DNA of 48,916 nt from Bacteroidales bacterium (GTDB lineage: Bacteria; Bacteroidota; Bacteroidia; Bacteroidales; Muribaculaceae), in contig DXXM01000025.1 of NCBI GenBank assembly GCA_019416285.1, positions 1 to 48,916 of the forward strand, read 5' to 3'. Position 1 is the first letter of the stretch. Every line of letters starts with the position of its first letter. The notes under the pieces are model-generated. The model was not told the DNA's origin. It was given only the letters and a program-made list of their open reading frames with translations, and did no database searches. The position numbers and the translations under genes are program-made. Shown one piece after another: positions 7,204 through 14,844 of this stretch.

Positions 7204-8616
7204 ATGATGAAAAATCAAGATAACAAGGGCCTTGACCGCCGCGGCTTTCTCAAACGCCTCGGCGCGGGCGCGTCGGTTGTAGGCGTGGCCATGGCCGGAT
7301 GTGATTCAAAAAACAATGCCGTTACCGGCAATCAGACCACTCAGACGGAGATTCCTACCGATAAAATGGAATACCGCACCAATCCCAAGACCGGCGAGAA
7401 GGTCTCGCTCCTCGGCTACGGCTGCATGCGCTGGCCCACCATCAGCGGCGGCAGCGGGCGCGACCAGGCCGACGAGATTGACCAGGAGATGGTCAACCGT
7501 CTTATCGACACCGCGATAGCCCACGGTGTCAACTATTTCGACACGTCGCCCGCCTACTGCAAGGGACGCTCGGAGCGTGCCACCGGCATAGCACTGAAAC
7601 GCCATCCGCGCGAGAGCTTCTATATAGCCACCAAACTATCGAATTTCTCCCCCTCGACATGGTCGCGCCAGGCTTCGCTCGACATGTATCACAACTCTTT
7701 CAAGGAACTGCAGGTCAACTATATCGACTATCTCCTGCTCCACGGCATAGGCATGGGAGGCATGGAGGCACTCAACGGCCGCTATATCGACAACGGAGTG
7801 CTCGACTACCTGCTGAAAGAGCGTGAGGCAGGCCGTATCCGCAATCTCGGTTTCTCCTACCATGGCGACATCGAGGTGTTTGACTATCTTCTTTCGAAGC
7901 ATGACGAGTACAAGTGGGATTTCGTGCAGATTCAGATGAACTATCTCGACTGGAAACACGCCAAGGAAATCAATCCGCGCAATACCGACGCCGAATATCT
8001 CTACGGAGAGCTGGAGAAGCGTGGTATTCCCGTTGTTATCATGGAGCCACTGCTTGGCGGACGCCTGTCGAATCTCCACGACCATGTGGTCGCGCGTCTC
8101 AAGCAGCAGGAACCGGAGCGCAGTGTGGCATCGTGGGCCTTCCGTTTCGCCGGAACATTCCCGGGTGTGATGACTGTGTTGAGCGGCATGACCTATATGG
8201 AACACCTCGAGGACAACCTGCGTTCTTACGCGCCTTTCAAGCCACTCACCGACGAGGAGGTCAACTTCCTCTACGCCACAGCCGACATGATGATGCAGTA
8301 TCCCACCATTCCCTGCAACGATTGCAAATATTGCATGCCCTGTCCCTATGGAATCGACATCCCGTCAATCCTGCTGCATTATAATAAATGTGTCAACGAA
8401 GGCAATGTGCCCGATTCGTCCGACGGCGAGCAATACCGCAAGGCACGCCGTGCTTTCCTCGTGGGCTACGACCGCTCGGTGCCGAAACTCCGTCAGGCGA
8501 GCCACTGCATAGGCTGCAACCAGTGCGCCCCCCACTGTCCCCAGTCGATTGACATCCCCGCCGAGCTTCACCGCATCGACAGTTTCGTCGACGAACTCAA
8601 ACGGCATAATGTGTGA
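7204..8616 (+). CDS. Tat-exported aldo/keto reductase with ferredoxin domain
   Basis: A 470-residue protein. The N-terminus has a twin-arginine signal (DRRGFLKRLGAGASVVGVAMAGC) whose end is also a lipobox, so it is probably a Tat lipoprotein. The aldo/keto reductase barrel retains the tetrad: aspartate and tyrosine in NYFDTSPAYCKG, lysine in IATKLS and histidine in YLLLHGIG. The C-terminal 120 residues carry two ferredoxin-type clusters (CNDCKYCMPCPYGIDIP and CIGCNQCAPHCPQSIDIP). Such AKR-ferredoxin fusions are widespread in anaerobes, but their substrates are mostly unknown. The start at 7204 (or the next codon, 7207) is chosen because the signal peptide follows at once. Electrons may come from the upstream NapH-NapG fusion. 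Confidence 0.88.
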   Translation: MMKNQDNKGLDRRGFLKRLGAGASVVGVAMAGCDSKNNAVTGNQTTQTEIPTDKMEYRTNPKTGEKVSLLGYGCMRWPTISGGSGRDQADEIDQEMVNRLIDTAIAHGVNYFDTSPAYCKGRSERATGIALKRHPRESFYIATKLSNFSPSTWSRQASLDMYHNSFKELQVNYIDYLLLHGIGMGGMEALNGRYIDNGVLDYLLKEREAGRIRNLGFSYHGDIEVFDYLLSKHDEYKWDFVQIQMNYLDWKHAKEINPRNTDAEYLYGELEKRGIPVVIMEPLLGGRLSNLHDHVVARLKQQEPERSVASWAFRFAGTFPGVMTVLSGMTYMEHLEDNLRSYAPFKPLTDEEVNFLYATADMMMQYPTIPCNDCKYCMPCPYGIDIPSILLHYNKCVNEGNVPDSSDGEQYRKARRAFLVGYDRSVPKLRQASHCIGCNQCAPHCPQSIDIPAELHRIDSFVDELKRHNV

Positions 8617-9055
8617 GATGGTCCTGACTGAAGAATACAAGCAGAGCGCGGTGGCCCGTCTGCATGTCGGCGACTGCTCCTGCGTCATCGGCAACGGCGG
8701 CGTGCTGACCGTCTGCCATGAGCGTGGAGTTAAAGACCTCTACCGCTTGTTCAAGGAATCTCCCGACGTGCTCTCCGGCGCTTTCGTGGCTGACAAGGTG
8801 GTCGGGAAAGGGGCGGCGGCGCTTATGGCGCTCGGCGGAGTGGCGGAGGTCTACACCGATGTCATCAGCTGTCCTGCCCTCGACCTGTTCGGGAAAGAGG
8901 GCATGCGCGTGGCCTATGGCAAGTGTGTGCCCAACATCATCAACCGCGCGGGCGATGGAATCTGCCCCGTGGAGACGCTTTGCGAACCCTGCGGGTCGGC
9001 GGCCGAATGTCTGCCGCTCATTGAAAATTTCATCTCAATCAATAAACCGAAATAA
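8609..9055 (+). CDS. DUF1893 family protein
   Basis: A 148-residue cytoplasmic protein of the DUF1893 (TM1506-like) family, with the conserved DKVVGKGAAALMALGGV, the serine/cysteine strand DVISCPALDLFG and the C-terminal NRAGDGICPVETL. Known structures of this family are, as far as I recall, deaminase-like in fold, but no reaction is established. The ATG at 8609 overlaps the end of the reductase gene by eight bases; an alternative ATG at 8618 would remove three residues. Overlap and spacing place it firmly in the redox/ECF operon. It is cysteine-rich (ten or so), which could matter for redox or metal binding. Confidence 0.8.
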   Translation: MCEMVLTEEYKQSAVARLHVGDCSCVIGNGGVLTVCHERGVKDLYRLFKESPDVLSGAFVADKVVGKGAAALMALGGVAEVYTDVISCPALDLFGKEGMRVAYGKCVPNIINRAGDGICPVETLCEPCGSAAECLPLIENFISINKPK

Positions 9056-9071
9056 ATAAGAAATCATAGAA

Positions 9072-9584
9072 ATGGAAGCTTCATTAAAACTTCACTCGCT
9101 CGGATTCGGCAGTGTCAGAACCTACGCCGTGGCCGCGCTTTTCATTATCGGCAATATCATCGTCCCCCAGCTTTTCCACTATGTACCGCAGGGAGGCGTG
9201 ACCTGGCTGCCGATTTACTTCTTCACCCTCGTGGGTGCCTATAAATACGGATGGCGTGTAGGCCTGCTCACCGCGCTCGCCTCACCCGTGGCCAATTCGC
9301 TCCTGTTCGGCATGCCGATGGTGGCGAGCCTTCCCGCAATCATGCTCAAGTCCGTGCTGCTTGCCGGTTTTGCCGGTTGGACTGCCTCGAAATTCAAAAA
9401 AGCATCGCTTCTGATGCTCGTCGGCGTAGTGCTCGCATATCAGTGTGTCGGCACCCTCGGCGAATGGGCCATCAAGGGCGATTTCTTCCTTGCCTGCCAG
9501 GACTTCCGCATCGGCATCCCCGGCATGATTATGCAGATTCTCGGCGGATGGGCGGTTATCAACTATCTTATTCGTAAGAATTAA
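9072..9584 (+). CDS. ECF transporter S component-like membrane protein
   Basis: A 170-residue protein with about five or six hydrophobic helices (TYAVAALFIIGNIIVPQLF; LPIYFFTLVGAYKYGW; VGLLTALASPVANSLLFG; IMLKSVLLAGFAGW; LLMLVGVVLAYQCV; MIMQILGGWAVINYL), matching the size and layout of substrate-binding S components of energy-coupling-factor transporters. No EcfA or EcfT gene is adjacent, so it would need shared ECF components encoded elsewhere. It is the last gene of the operon, 16 bases after the DUF1893 gene. The ligand is unknown; the neighbours suggest a compound handled by the reductase or the DUF1893 protein. Confidence 0.75.
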   Translation: MEASLKLHSLGFGSVRTYAVAALFIIGNIIVPQLFHYVPQGGVTWLPIYFFTLVGAYKYGWRVGLLTALASPVANSLLFGMPMVASLPAIMLKSVLLAGFAGWTASKFKKASLLMLVGVVLAYQCVGTLGEWAIKGDFFLACQDFRIGIPGMIMQILGGWAVINYLIRKN

Positions 9585-9622
9585 GGGATAATTTGTGTGA
9601 TAAAACGAAAAAGCGCTCCTGC

Positions 9623-9669
9623 TGAACTGCACCCCAAAGTTTTGTGTCTAACTTTTGGGGTGCAGTTCA
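9623..9669. repeat. 19-20 bp inverted repeat, terminator or IS-end pair
   Basis: TGAACTGCACCCCAAAGTT (9623-9641) is matched inverted by AACTTTTGGGGTGCAGTTCA (9650-9669), with one extra base in the right arm. The hairpin lies 39 bases after the ECF gene and could end that operon from the left or the rubrerythrin operon from the right (9713). The arms begin TGAACTG and end CAGTTCA, resembling the ends of IS3-type elements, so it may be two abutted IS ends or a minimal remnant. Confidence 0.55.
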
Positions 9670-9712
9670 CTTTTTAGGGGCACTTCACATTACTGTCCAA
9701 CCTATGCTGGAA

Positions 9713-10255
9713 TTAGTAATTCTTAGCTTCTATCTCGAAGAAGCTGCGTTTGTGATGGCACACCGGGCAAACTTCAGGTGCTTTTTTGCCGATATGGATG
9801 TGTCCGCAATTGCGACAGATCCACACTGTATCACCATCCCGTGAGAACACTATGCCTTCTTCAATGTTTTGCAGCAGACGGCGATAGCGCTCCTCATGAT
9901 GCTTTTCTATAGCCGCTACAGCACGGAAACGGTGAGCTATCTCAGGGAACCCCTCGGCTTCAGCTTCTTCCGCCATCTTTGAATACATCTCAGTCCACTC
10001 ATAGTTTTCTCCCTGTGCTGCGGCACGCAGATTGTCCATCGTGTCAGATATTTCACCTCCGTTCAGCAGTTTGAACCATAGTTTTGCGTGCTCTTTCTCG
10101 TTGTTTGCTGTCTCTTCGAAGATTGCAGCAATCTGTTCGTAGCCGTCTTTGCGAGCTTTTGATGCAAAGTAAGAATACTTGTTGCGTGCCATTGATTCGC
10201 CGGCAAACGCTTCCTGAAGGTTACGCTCGGTCTTTGTTCCTTTTAAATCTTTCAT
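9713..10255 (-). CDS. rbr: Rubrerythrin
   Basis: A 180-residue non-haem iron protein that reduces hydrogen peroxide in anaerobes. The N-terminal four-helix domain has the diiron ligands in LQEAFAGESMARNKYSYF, EETANNEKEHAKLW, YSKMAEEAEAEGFPEIAHRF and IEKHHEERY. The C-terminal rubredoxin-like domain has CRNCG and CPVC. The length is normal for the family. It lies ten bases after a PerR/Fur-type regulator gene on the same strand, and the two form a peroxide-response unit. Confidence 0.96.
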   Translation of the reverse strand: MKDLKGTKTERNLQEAFAGESMARNKYSYFASKARKDGYEQIAAIFEETANNEKEHAKLWFKLLNGGEISDTMDNLRAAAQGENYEWTEMYSKMAEEAEAEGFPEIAHRFRAVAAIEKHHEERYRRLLQNIEEGIVFSRDGDTVWICRNCGHIHIGKKAPEVCPVCHHKRSFFEIEAKNY

Positions 10256-10265
10256 TTTTTTATCT

Positions 10266-10712
10266 TTATTTTGTTGTTAAAACTGTTTTTATCTGTCTCT
10301 TTTTGCACTCCGGGCAAATGCCTTTAAAGTAGATGTTTACATTGTCGCAGCTAAACTCGTCAGGAATTGTAAGTGCCGACATATCAAACGGAATGTCAAA
10401 AATCTTTTTGCACTCGCGGCATATAAAATGTGCATGTGGCACAGAAAGCGTAGAATCATATCTTGTAGAGTCCGACGATATGTTGATATCATTGACAAGT
10501 CTCTTCTCAGACAGTAATTTTACATTATTGAACACTGTAGTTCTTGACAGTGTAGGATTATTTCGATGCACAAAAGAATAGATTTCATCGGCAGTAGGAT
10601 GACTCTTATTGGAGGATATAAAATTCAGAATCTCAAGTCTCTGCATAGAAGGTCTGATGCCTGCGTCAGTAAGTTTCTTGAGAATATCAGTTTTATTAAT
10701 CTCGTTTGTCAT
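10266..10712 (-). CDS. PerR/Fur family peroxide-type regulator
   Basis: A 148-residue Fur-superfamily repressor. A winged helix (ILKKLTDAGIRPSMQRLEILNFI ... HPTADEIYSFVHRNNPTLSRTTVFNNVKLL) is followed by the metal and dimer domain with PHAHFICRECKKIFD and the second structural-zinc pair CPECKK. The RPSMQR recognition helix and its position before rubrerythrin suggest a PerR role rather than iron uptake control; this is inference. It should repress its own operon and release DNA on peroxide stress. The candidate operator is at 10747-10770, 35 bases before the start. Confidence 0.9.
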   Translation of the reverse strand: MTNEINKTDILKKLTDAGIRPSMQRLEILNFISSNKSHPTADEIYSFVHRNNPTLSRTTVFNNVKLLSEKRLVNDINISSDSTRYDSTLSVPHAHFICRECKKIFDIPFDMSALTIPDEFSCDNVNIYFKGICPECKKRQIKTVLTTK

Positions 10713-10741
10713 CTGTAATTAGATTAATTTTATATTGAATA

Positions 10742-10770
10742 CAAAATTATATTTATTACTGAGAATATAA
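10742..10770 (-). promoter_or_regulatory. Promoter and PerR-like operator for perR-rbr
   Basis: TTATATT (10747-10753) is exactly inverted as AATATAA (10764-10770). The left arm overlaps TAATTTTG (10749-10742 on the reverse strand), a -7 box. A dyad over the promoter fits autorepression by the Fur-family product. Confidence 0.55.
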
Positions 10771-10839
10771 AAATAATTAACATTTATTAAATTTATTATT
10801 ACTCGCAAACATGGCTTCATATTCTCTATAGCTTATATA

Positions 10840-10886
10840 TTAGAGGATGTATAATGATAATGTATAATGATATTAGCACCCTCTAA
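10840..10886 (-). terminator. Hairpin after GH43 gene with internal tandem repeat
   Basis: TTAGAGG (10840-10846) pairs with CCTCTAA (10880-10886). The loop holds TGTATAATGATA twice in tandem with a 13-base period (10848-10859 and 10861-10872). It lies 25 bases beyond the end of the GH43 gene. The rest of the gap to 10712 is AT-rich promoter DNA. Confidence 0.5.
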
Positions 10887-10910
10887 CAATCTAACGTTCT
10901 TGCTGAAGTG

Positions 10911-12452
10911 TCAGCTGCCTGGCGTTTGGTAGTCGAAGAAGTCGAAATCGGCTGTGCCATGACCTTCGGCGAAAAGGGCGATGTAGACTCCGGTGAAGCC
11001 CCCGTTGGTCTCGGAGCTGAGATAGCGGAGGTTCATTCGTCCGGCTTTGGTGAATGTGGTTCCGTCGGTGGAGTAGGAGAGGGTATAGAAATACTTGTGG
11101 CCCGAGATGCGCAGATAGATTCTGCCGTCGGGCACGGCGCATATCTCTTCCTCGTGAAGCAACATCCCTATGCGATAGCGCAAGTGCAATTTGCCGTCGG
11201 CGACGTAGAGGTCGTAGTGAGCGGTCGGACACATATAGGCCGTGATGCCTGCTGCCGTCTGCCCTGAAGTCTCCACTTCTGTCGTGGCGGTGAAGTCGAA
11301 ATGCTGCTGCCGGCGTCCGATGAATGTCGGTGAGCCCTGTTCGTCTATCTTCTTTTCCGAACCATTGAGCCGGAGATAGCCCGGGCGCTCGGTGAGCGAA
11401 TAGTCACCGGTGGTGTAGTTGCCGAGCCAGTTCCATTCGTGGCCGAAGATGGTGGAATTGAAATCGCGGTCTGTGTTGAGGTCAGCCACCGCTCTGAGAG
11501 CCGTAAGTCCGCAGTCGGGCATTTCAAGACTGATTGTTCCGTCGCTGTTGACCACGGGCCACCCATCGTCGGTCCATCTCACGGGAGCAAGGAAGGTTTC
11601 GCGCCCAAGTACGTGATGCTGCTCGCCGTTGATGCGGAAACCGAGACAGACAAGCCACCATGTCCCGTCGGGCGCCTCGACCATGTCGGCATGGCCTACG
11701 CCCTGTATCGGGTTTGACTGCGCGTTGCGGTTTATGTGAGTCAGAATCGGATTGGCCGGATTGCTTTCGTATGGGCCGTTGATGTCGCGGCTGCGGGCTA
11801 TGGTGACTTTATGGCCGTATTCGGTGCCACCCTCGCTTATCATGAGGTAATACCAACCGTCGCGCTTATAGATGTGAGGTCCCTCGGGATAGCGGCCTCC
11901 GGTGCCGTGCCAGATTATTTTCGATTCGGTCAGTTGTCGACCCGAGAGAGGGTCGATTTCACAAAGCCATATAGCGTCGCCGGGATTGCTTACCATATAG
12001 CAACGGCCATCCTCGAAATAAAGCGACGGGTCTATGCCCTTTTGTGTGAGCCATACGGGGTCTGACCAGTTGCCCGACTTAGGGTCGGTTGTGTGGACGA
12101 GGAAATTGCCGCGGTCGGAATTATTGGTCGTAATCATATAGAATACGCCGTCGTTATGGCGGATGGTCGGCGCATAGATGCCGCCCCATAGATTGCCCCC
12201 TTTGATTTTGAGTTGCGAGGGACGGTCGAGCACATAACCTAACTGCTCCCAGTTGACGAGGTCGCGGCTATGGGAAAGGGGTACTCCGGGAAAATATTCG
12301 AAGGTGCTGTTGACTATATAATAGTCGCTGTCGACGCGGCAGATGCTCGGATCCGGATAAAACCCCGGGATGATAGGGTTGGAGAAGCCCTCTGCGTTTG
12401 CATCGGTCAGGCAGAAGAATGTGATGAGAGAAGTTAGTAATAGTTTTTTCAT
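10911..12452 (-). CDS. GH43 beta-xylosidase/arabinofuranosidase, secreted
   Basis: A 513-residue glycoside hydrolase family 43 enzyme with a signal peptide (MKKLLLTSLITFFCLTDANA). The five-blade propeller has the catalytic base aspartate in PGFYPDPSICR, the pKa-modulating aspartate in GIDPSLYFEDGR and the acid glutamate in YPEGPHIYK. FEYFPGVPLSHSRDLVNWEQLGYVL is typical of subfamilies 10-12. Residues from about 330 form the C-terminal beta-sandwich (GH43_C2) found in xylosidases. It would cleave terminal xylose or arabinose from plant polysaccharides. It stands alone with no SusC/D pair nearby, so its substrate is inferred from family only. The frame is open to 12476, but the methionine at 12452 gives the signal peptide. 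Confidence 0.92.
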   Translation of the reverse strand: MKKLLLTSLITFFCLTDANAEGFSNPIIPGFYPDPSICRVDSDYYIVNSTFEYFPGVPLSHSRDLVNWEQLGYVLDRPSQLKIKGGNLWGGIYAPTIRHNDGVFYMITTNNSDRGNFLVHTTDPKSGNWSDPVWLTQKGIDPSLYFEDGRCYMVSNPGDAIWLCEIDPLSGRQLTESKIIWHGTGGRYPEGPHIYKRDGWYYLMISEGGTEYGHKVTIARSRDINGPYESNPANPILTHINRNAQSNPIQGVGHADMVEAPDGTWWLVCLGFRINGEQHHVLGRETFLAPVRWTDDGWPVVNSDGTISLEMPDCGLTALRAVADLNTDRDFNSTIFGHEWNWLGNYTTGDYSLTERPGYLRLNGSEKKIDEQGSPTFIGRRQQHFDFTATTEVETSGQTAAGITAYMCPTAHYDLYVADGKLHLRYRIGMLLHEEEICAVPDGRIYLRISGHKYFYTLSYSTDGTTFTKAGRMNLRYLSSETNGGFTGVYIALFAEGHGTADFDFFDYQTPGS

Positions 12453-12473
12453 GTTCTGGTTGTGATGATTACA

Positions 12474-12481
12474 CAAATGTA
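12474..12481 (-). promoter_or_regulatory. -7 box of the GH43 gene
   Basis: Reverse strand TACATTTG fits the Bacteroidota -7 consensus, 22 bases before the chosen start codon. No perfect -33 box is seen. Confidence 0.5.
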
Positions 12482-12668
12482 ATTATTCCTACTGACAATC
12501 ACAAGAAGCGTTTTTGGCACGCGACACGGTGGAAATATGAAAAATTTACAAAATGTTAAATCTGTTAAATGATTTATGTAAAATAGTTGCATAAAGTTAA
12601 TAAAAATGCGAATATAGTGACTGGTGGTTAAAATAAAGTTAAAGAAATGATGTTTTTAAACATAAAAA

Positions 12669-12767
12669 TTTGGAGTAACATTAAAAGTCACTACCTTTGC
12701 ATCAGTTTTTCATGGTATTAGATTTAAGGTAAGAAGATTATTCGTCGTGATGACGGATAATTTTTTT
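12669..12767 (+). ncRNA. Promoter plus short RNA ending in a terminator
   Basis: TTTG (12669-12672), a 19-base spacer and TACCTTTG (12692-12699) form a perfect promoter. About 60 bases later ATTATTCGTC (12737-12746) pairs with GACGGATAAT (12752-12761), followed by seven T residues. The predicted transcript (about 12705-12767) would therefore be a small RNA or an attenuated leader. Its 5' part (CATGGTATTAGATTTAAGGT) looks like a motif that recurs in Bacteroidales intergenic DNA; that is from memory only. Apart from this and two other promoters, the 350-base gap 12453-12802 shows no gene. Confidence 0.5.
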
Positions 12768-12785
12768 ATGTGCATATTTTATTCG

Positions 12786-12793
12786 TATCTTTG
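12786..12793 (+). promoter_or_regulatory. -7 box of the porin gene
   Basis: TATCTTTG fits the -7 consensus only ten bases before the ATG at 12803, so the mRNA would have almost no leader. Confidence 0.5.
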
Positions 12794-12802
12794 CAGTCAT
12801 AT

Positions 12803-14776
12803 ATGAAAAAGCATATCCTCATCATTATCACCATACTTGCCGTCGGCCTCGGTGCGAGAGGCGCCGACGATGTGCCGAGCGATTCGCTCTCCTACGCATG
12901 GCGGATTCTTCAGCCCCTCGGATTGCGTGAGCGTGCCCCGATGGACACTCTGCTCTACAATTACTATCAGACCGCTGTACCCTCGGCCTATAGTCCGGCT
13001 TTCGCTACTACGGGCAACCAGGCTTCCGTGGGTAAAAACATGATTTTCATGCAGAGCAAACCCATGAGCGATTTCTTTTTCCGCGATGCCAAGCGCTTCT
13101 GGATTCCGAGCACGGAGACGATGAGGTTTTTCAACACCCGCATCCCCTTCTCGCAGGTAGGCTACAATACCGGCGGTGGCCGTGAGGTGGCGCAGGACTA
13201 TTTCCGCCTCCTTTTTTCCGGCAACGTCAACCGGCGCACACAGATCGGCGCGCTCATCAATTATCCGTATTCCAAGGGCAGCTATGAAAATCAGGCGGCA
13301 AAGGCCTTCACATGGGGACTTTCAGCCTCCTATACCGGCGACCGCTATGAGTTTCAGGGCTTTTTCAACGCTTACAATGCTATCAATAAGGAAAACGGCG
13401 GTATCACCGATGACCTCTACATCACAGACCCCGCTCAGCTTCAGGGCGGCGTCTCGTCGATCAACCCCAAGAGTATCCCGACGCACCTCTCCAACTCCCA
13501 CTCGCGTGTGAGCGGCAAGCAGTTCTATATGAACCACCGCTACAAAGTGGGCTACTGGCGTGAGACGCGCGACGAGAATGATTCGATTGTCAGCCGTGAG
13601 TATGTCCCCGTGTCGAGTTTTATATGGACTTTCGACTACAAGGCCTCGCGCCACAAGTTCACCAACGGCAACTCATCCGAGGAGGACTTCTGGACCAACC
13701 ACTACATCAGTGCCGATGCCACCGCCGACAAGACCTGCTACAGCTCCATGCGCAACACCCTCGGCGTTTCGCTGCTTGAAGGTTTCAACAAGTATGCCAA
13801 AGCCGGTCTCGGCGCTTTCATCACCCACGAGCTCCGCACATATCATCAGACGGCCGACACTCTCGCCATCTCCGGCGAGGAGCGTCCGGCAGACCTTACT
13901 CCCTATCCCTTCGACGCCCGCATGAAGCCGAAGGAGACTGAAAATCTCGTGTGGGTGGGCGCGCAGCTTGTAAAGCAGCAAGGCCATCTTCTCAACTATG
14001 AGGCAACCGCAAGTCTCGGCGTGGTCGGACCGGCCGCCGGTGAGATAAAGGCCGAAGGCAATGTGTCGACACGTCTCAAAATCCTCGGTGACACCGTCAC
14101 CGTCAAAGGCTACGGCCATTTCAGCAACACGACGGCGCCTTATCTGATGAATCATTTTATCTCGAACCATTTCGCCTGGCAGAACGACTTCGGCAAGGTG
14201 CGCCGCCTGCGCTTCGGCGGCATCCTCGACCTGCCTCACACCGGAACCCACGTCAATGTCGGCGTGGAGAATGTGCAGAATCATATTTACTTCGGCCCCG
14301 ACATGCTTCCGGTGCAGAACGGCGGAAGTGTGCAGGTATTCAGTGTGCAGCTCCGTCAGGATTTCAGCTGGCGCGCCCTGAACTGGAACAATTCCGTAAT
14401 CTATCAGACTTCATCGGACGAGTCCGTGATACCCCTGCCCAAACTGGCCGTCTATTCCAACCTTTTCCTCTATTTCAGAGTGGCGAAGGTGTTGCAGGTA
14501 CAATTAGGTGTAGACCTCGACTACTATACCAGCTATCATGCGCCCGGCTATCAGCCTTCGACGATGGCTTTCTACAACCAGCGCGAGGTAAAATGCGGCA
14601 ACTATCCCTTCATGAACGCCTATGTCAACATGAAACTGTCGCGTGCACGCTTCTTCGTGCTTTTCTCTCACGTCAATCAGGGCATGTTCGGCGGCAACGA
14701 CTATTTCTCTCTTCCCCACTATCCGCTCAATCCGCGCCGCTTCCAGATGGGCGTGATTGTGGACTTCGCCAACTGA
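12803..14776 (+). CDS. Putative outer-membrane porin
   Basis: A 657-residue outer-membrane barrel protein. A signal peptide (MKKHILIIITILAVGLGARG) is followed by conserved blocks of the Bacteroidota 'putative porin' family (PF14121): MDTLLYNYYQTAVPSAYSPA, FRDAKRFWIPSTETMRFFNTRIPFSQVGY and QDYFRLLFSGN. Alternating beta-strand patterns run to the C-terminus, which ends in MGVIVDFAN, a typical barrel-closing strand with an aromatic residue near the end. The start at 12803 is chosen for the signal peptide. It probably forms a diffusion channel; the solute is unknown. A solute-binding protein gene follows 68 bases downstream but beyond a terminator hairpin. Confidence 0.85.
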   Translation: MKKHILIIITILAVGLGARGADDVPSDSLSYAWRILQPLGLRERAPMDTLLYNYYQTAVPSAYSPAFATTGNQASVGKNMIFMQSKPMSDFFFRDAKRFWIPSTETMRFFNTRIPFSQVGYNTGGGREVAQDYFRLLFSGNVNRRTQIGALINYPYSKGSYENQAAKAFTWGLSASYTGDRYEFQGFFNAYNAINKENGGITDDLYITDPAQLQGGVSSINPKSIPTHLSNSHSRVSGKQFYMNHRYKVGYWRETRDENDSIVSREYVPVSSFIWTFDYKASRHKFTNGNSSEEDFWTNHYISADATADKTCYSSMRNTLGVSLLEGFNKYAKAGLGAFITHELRTYHQTADTLAISGEERPADLTPYPFDARMKPKETENLVWVGAQLVKQQGHLLNYEATASLGVVGPAAGEIKAEGNVSTRLKILGDTVTVKGYGHFSNTTAPYLMNHFISNHFAWQNDFGKVRRLRFGGILDLPHTGTHVNVGVENVQNHIYFGPDMLPVQNGGSVQVFSVQLRQDFSWRALNWNNSVIYQTSSDESVIPLPKLAVYSNLFLYFRVAKVLQVQLGVDLDYYTSYHAPGYQPSTMAFYNQREVKCGNYPFMNAYVNMKLSRARFFVLFSHVNQGMFGGNDYFSLPHYPLNPRRFQMGVIVDFAN

Positions 14777-14799
14777 CGCGCGTCTGAACCTATACAGGG

Positions 14800-14842
14800 G
14801 AGCCGGTTGTTTATATATAGATATGTATATAACAACCGGCTC
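14800..14842 (+). terminator. Terminator between porin and solute-binding genes
   Basis: GAGCCGGTTGTT (14800-14811) is exactly inverted as AACAACCGGCTC (14831-14842). The stem ends two bases before the ATG of the next gene, so it may also hide that gene's ribosome-binding region. Confidence 0.75.
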
Positions 14843-14844
14843 TT

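Noticed and set aside
12770..12802. Upstream in-frame start for the porin
   Set aside because: It would place extra residues before a clear signal peptide and overlap the -7 box.
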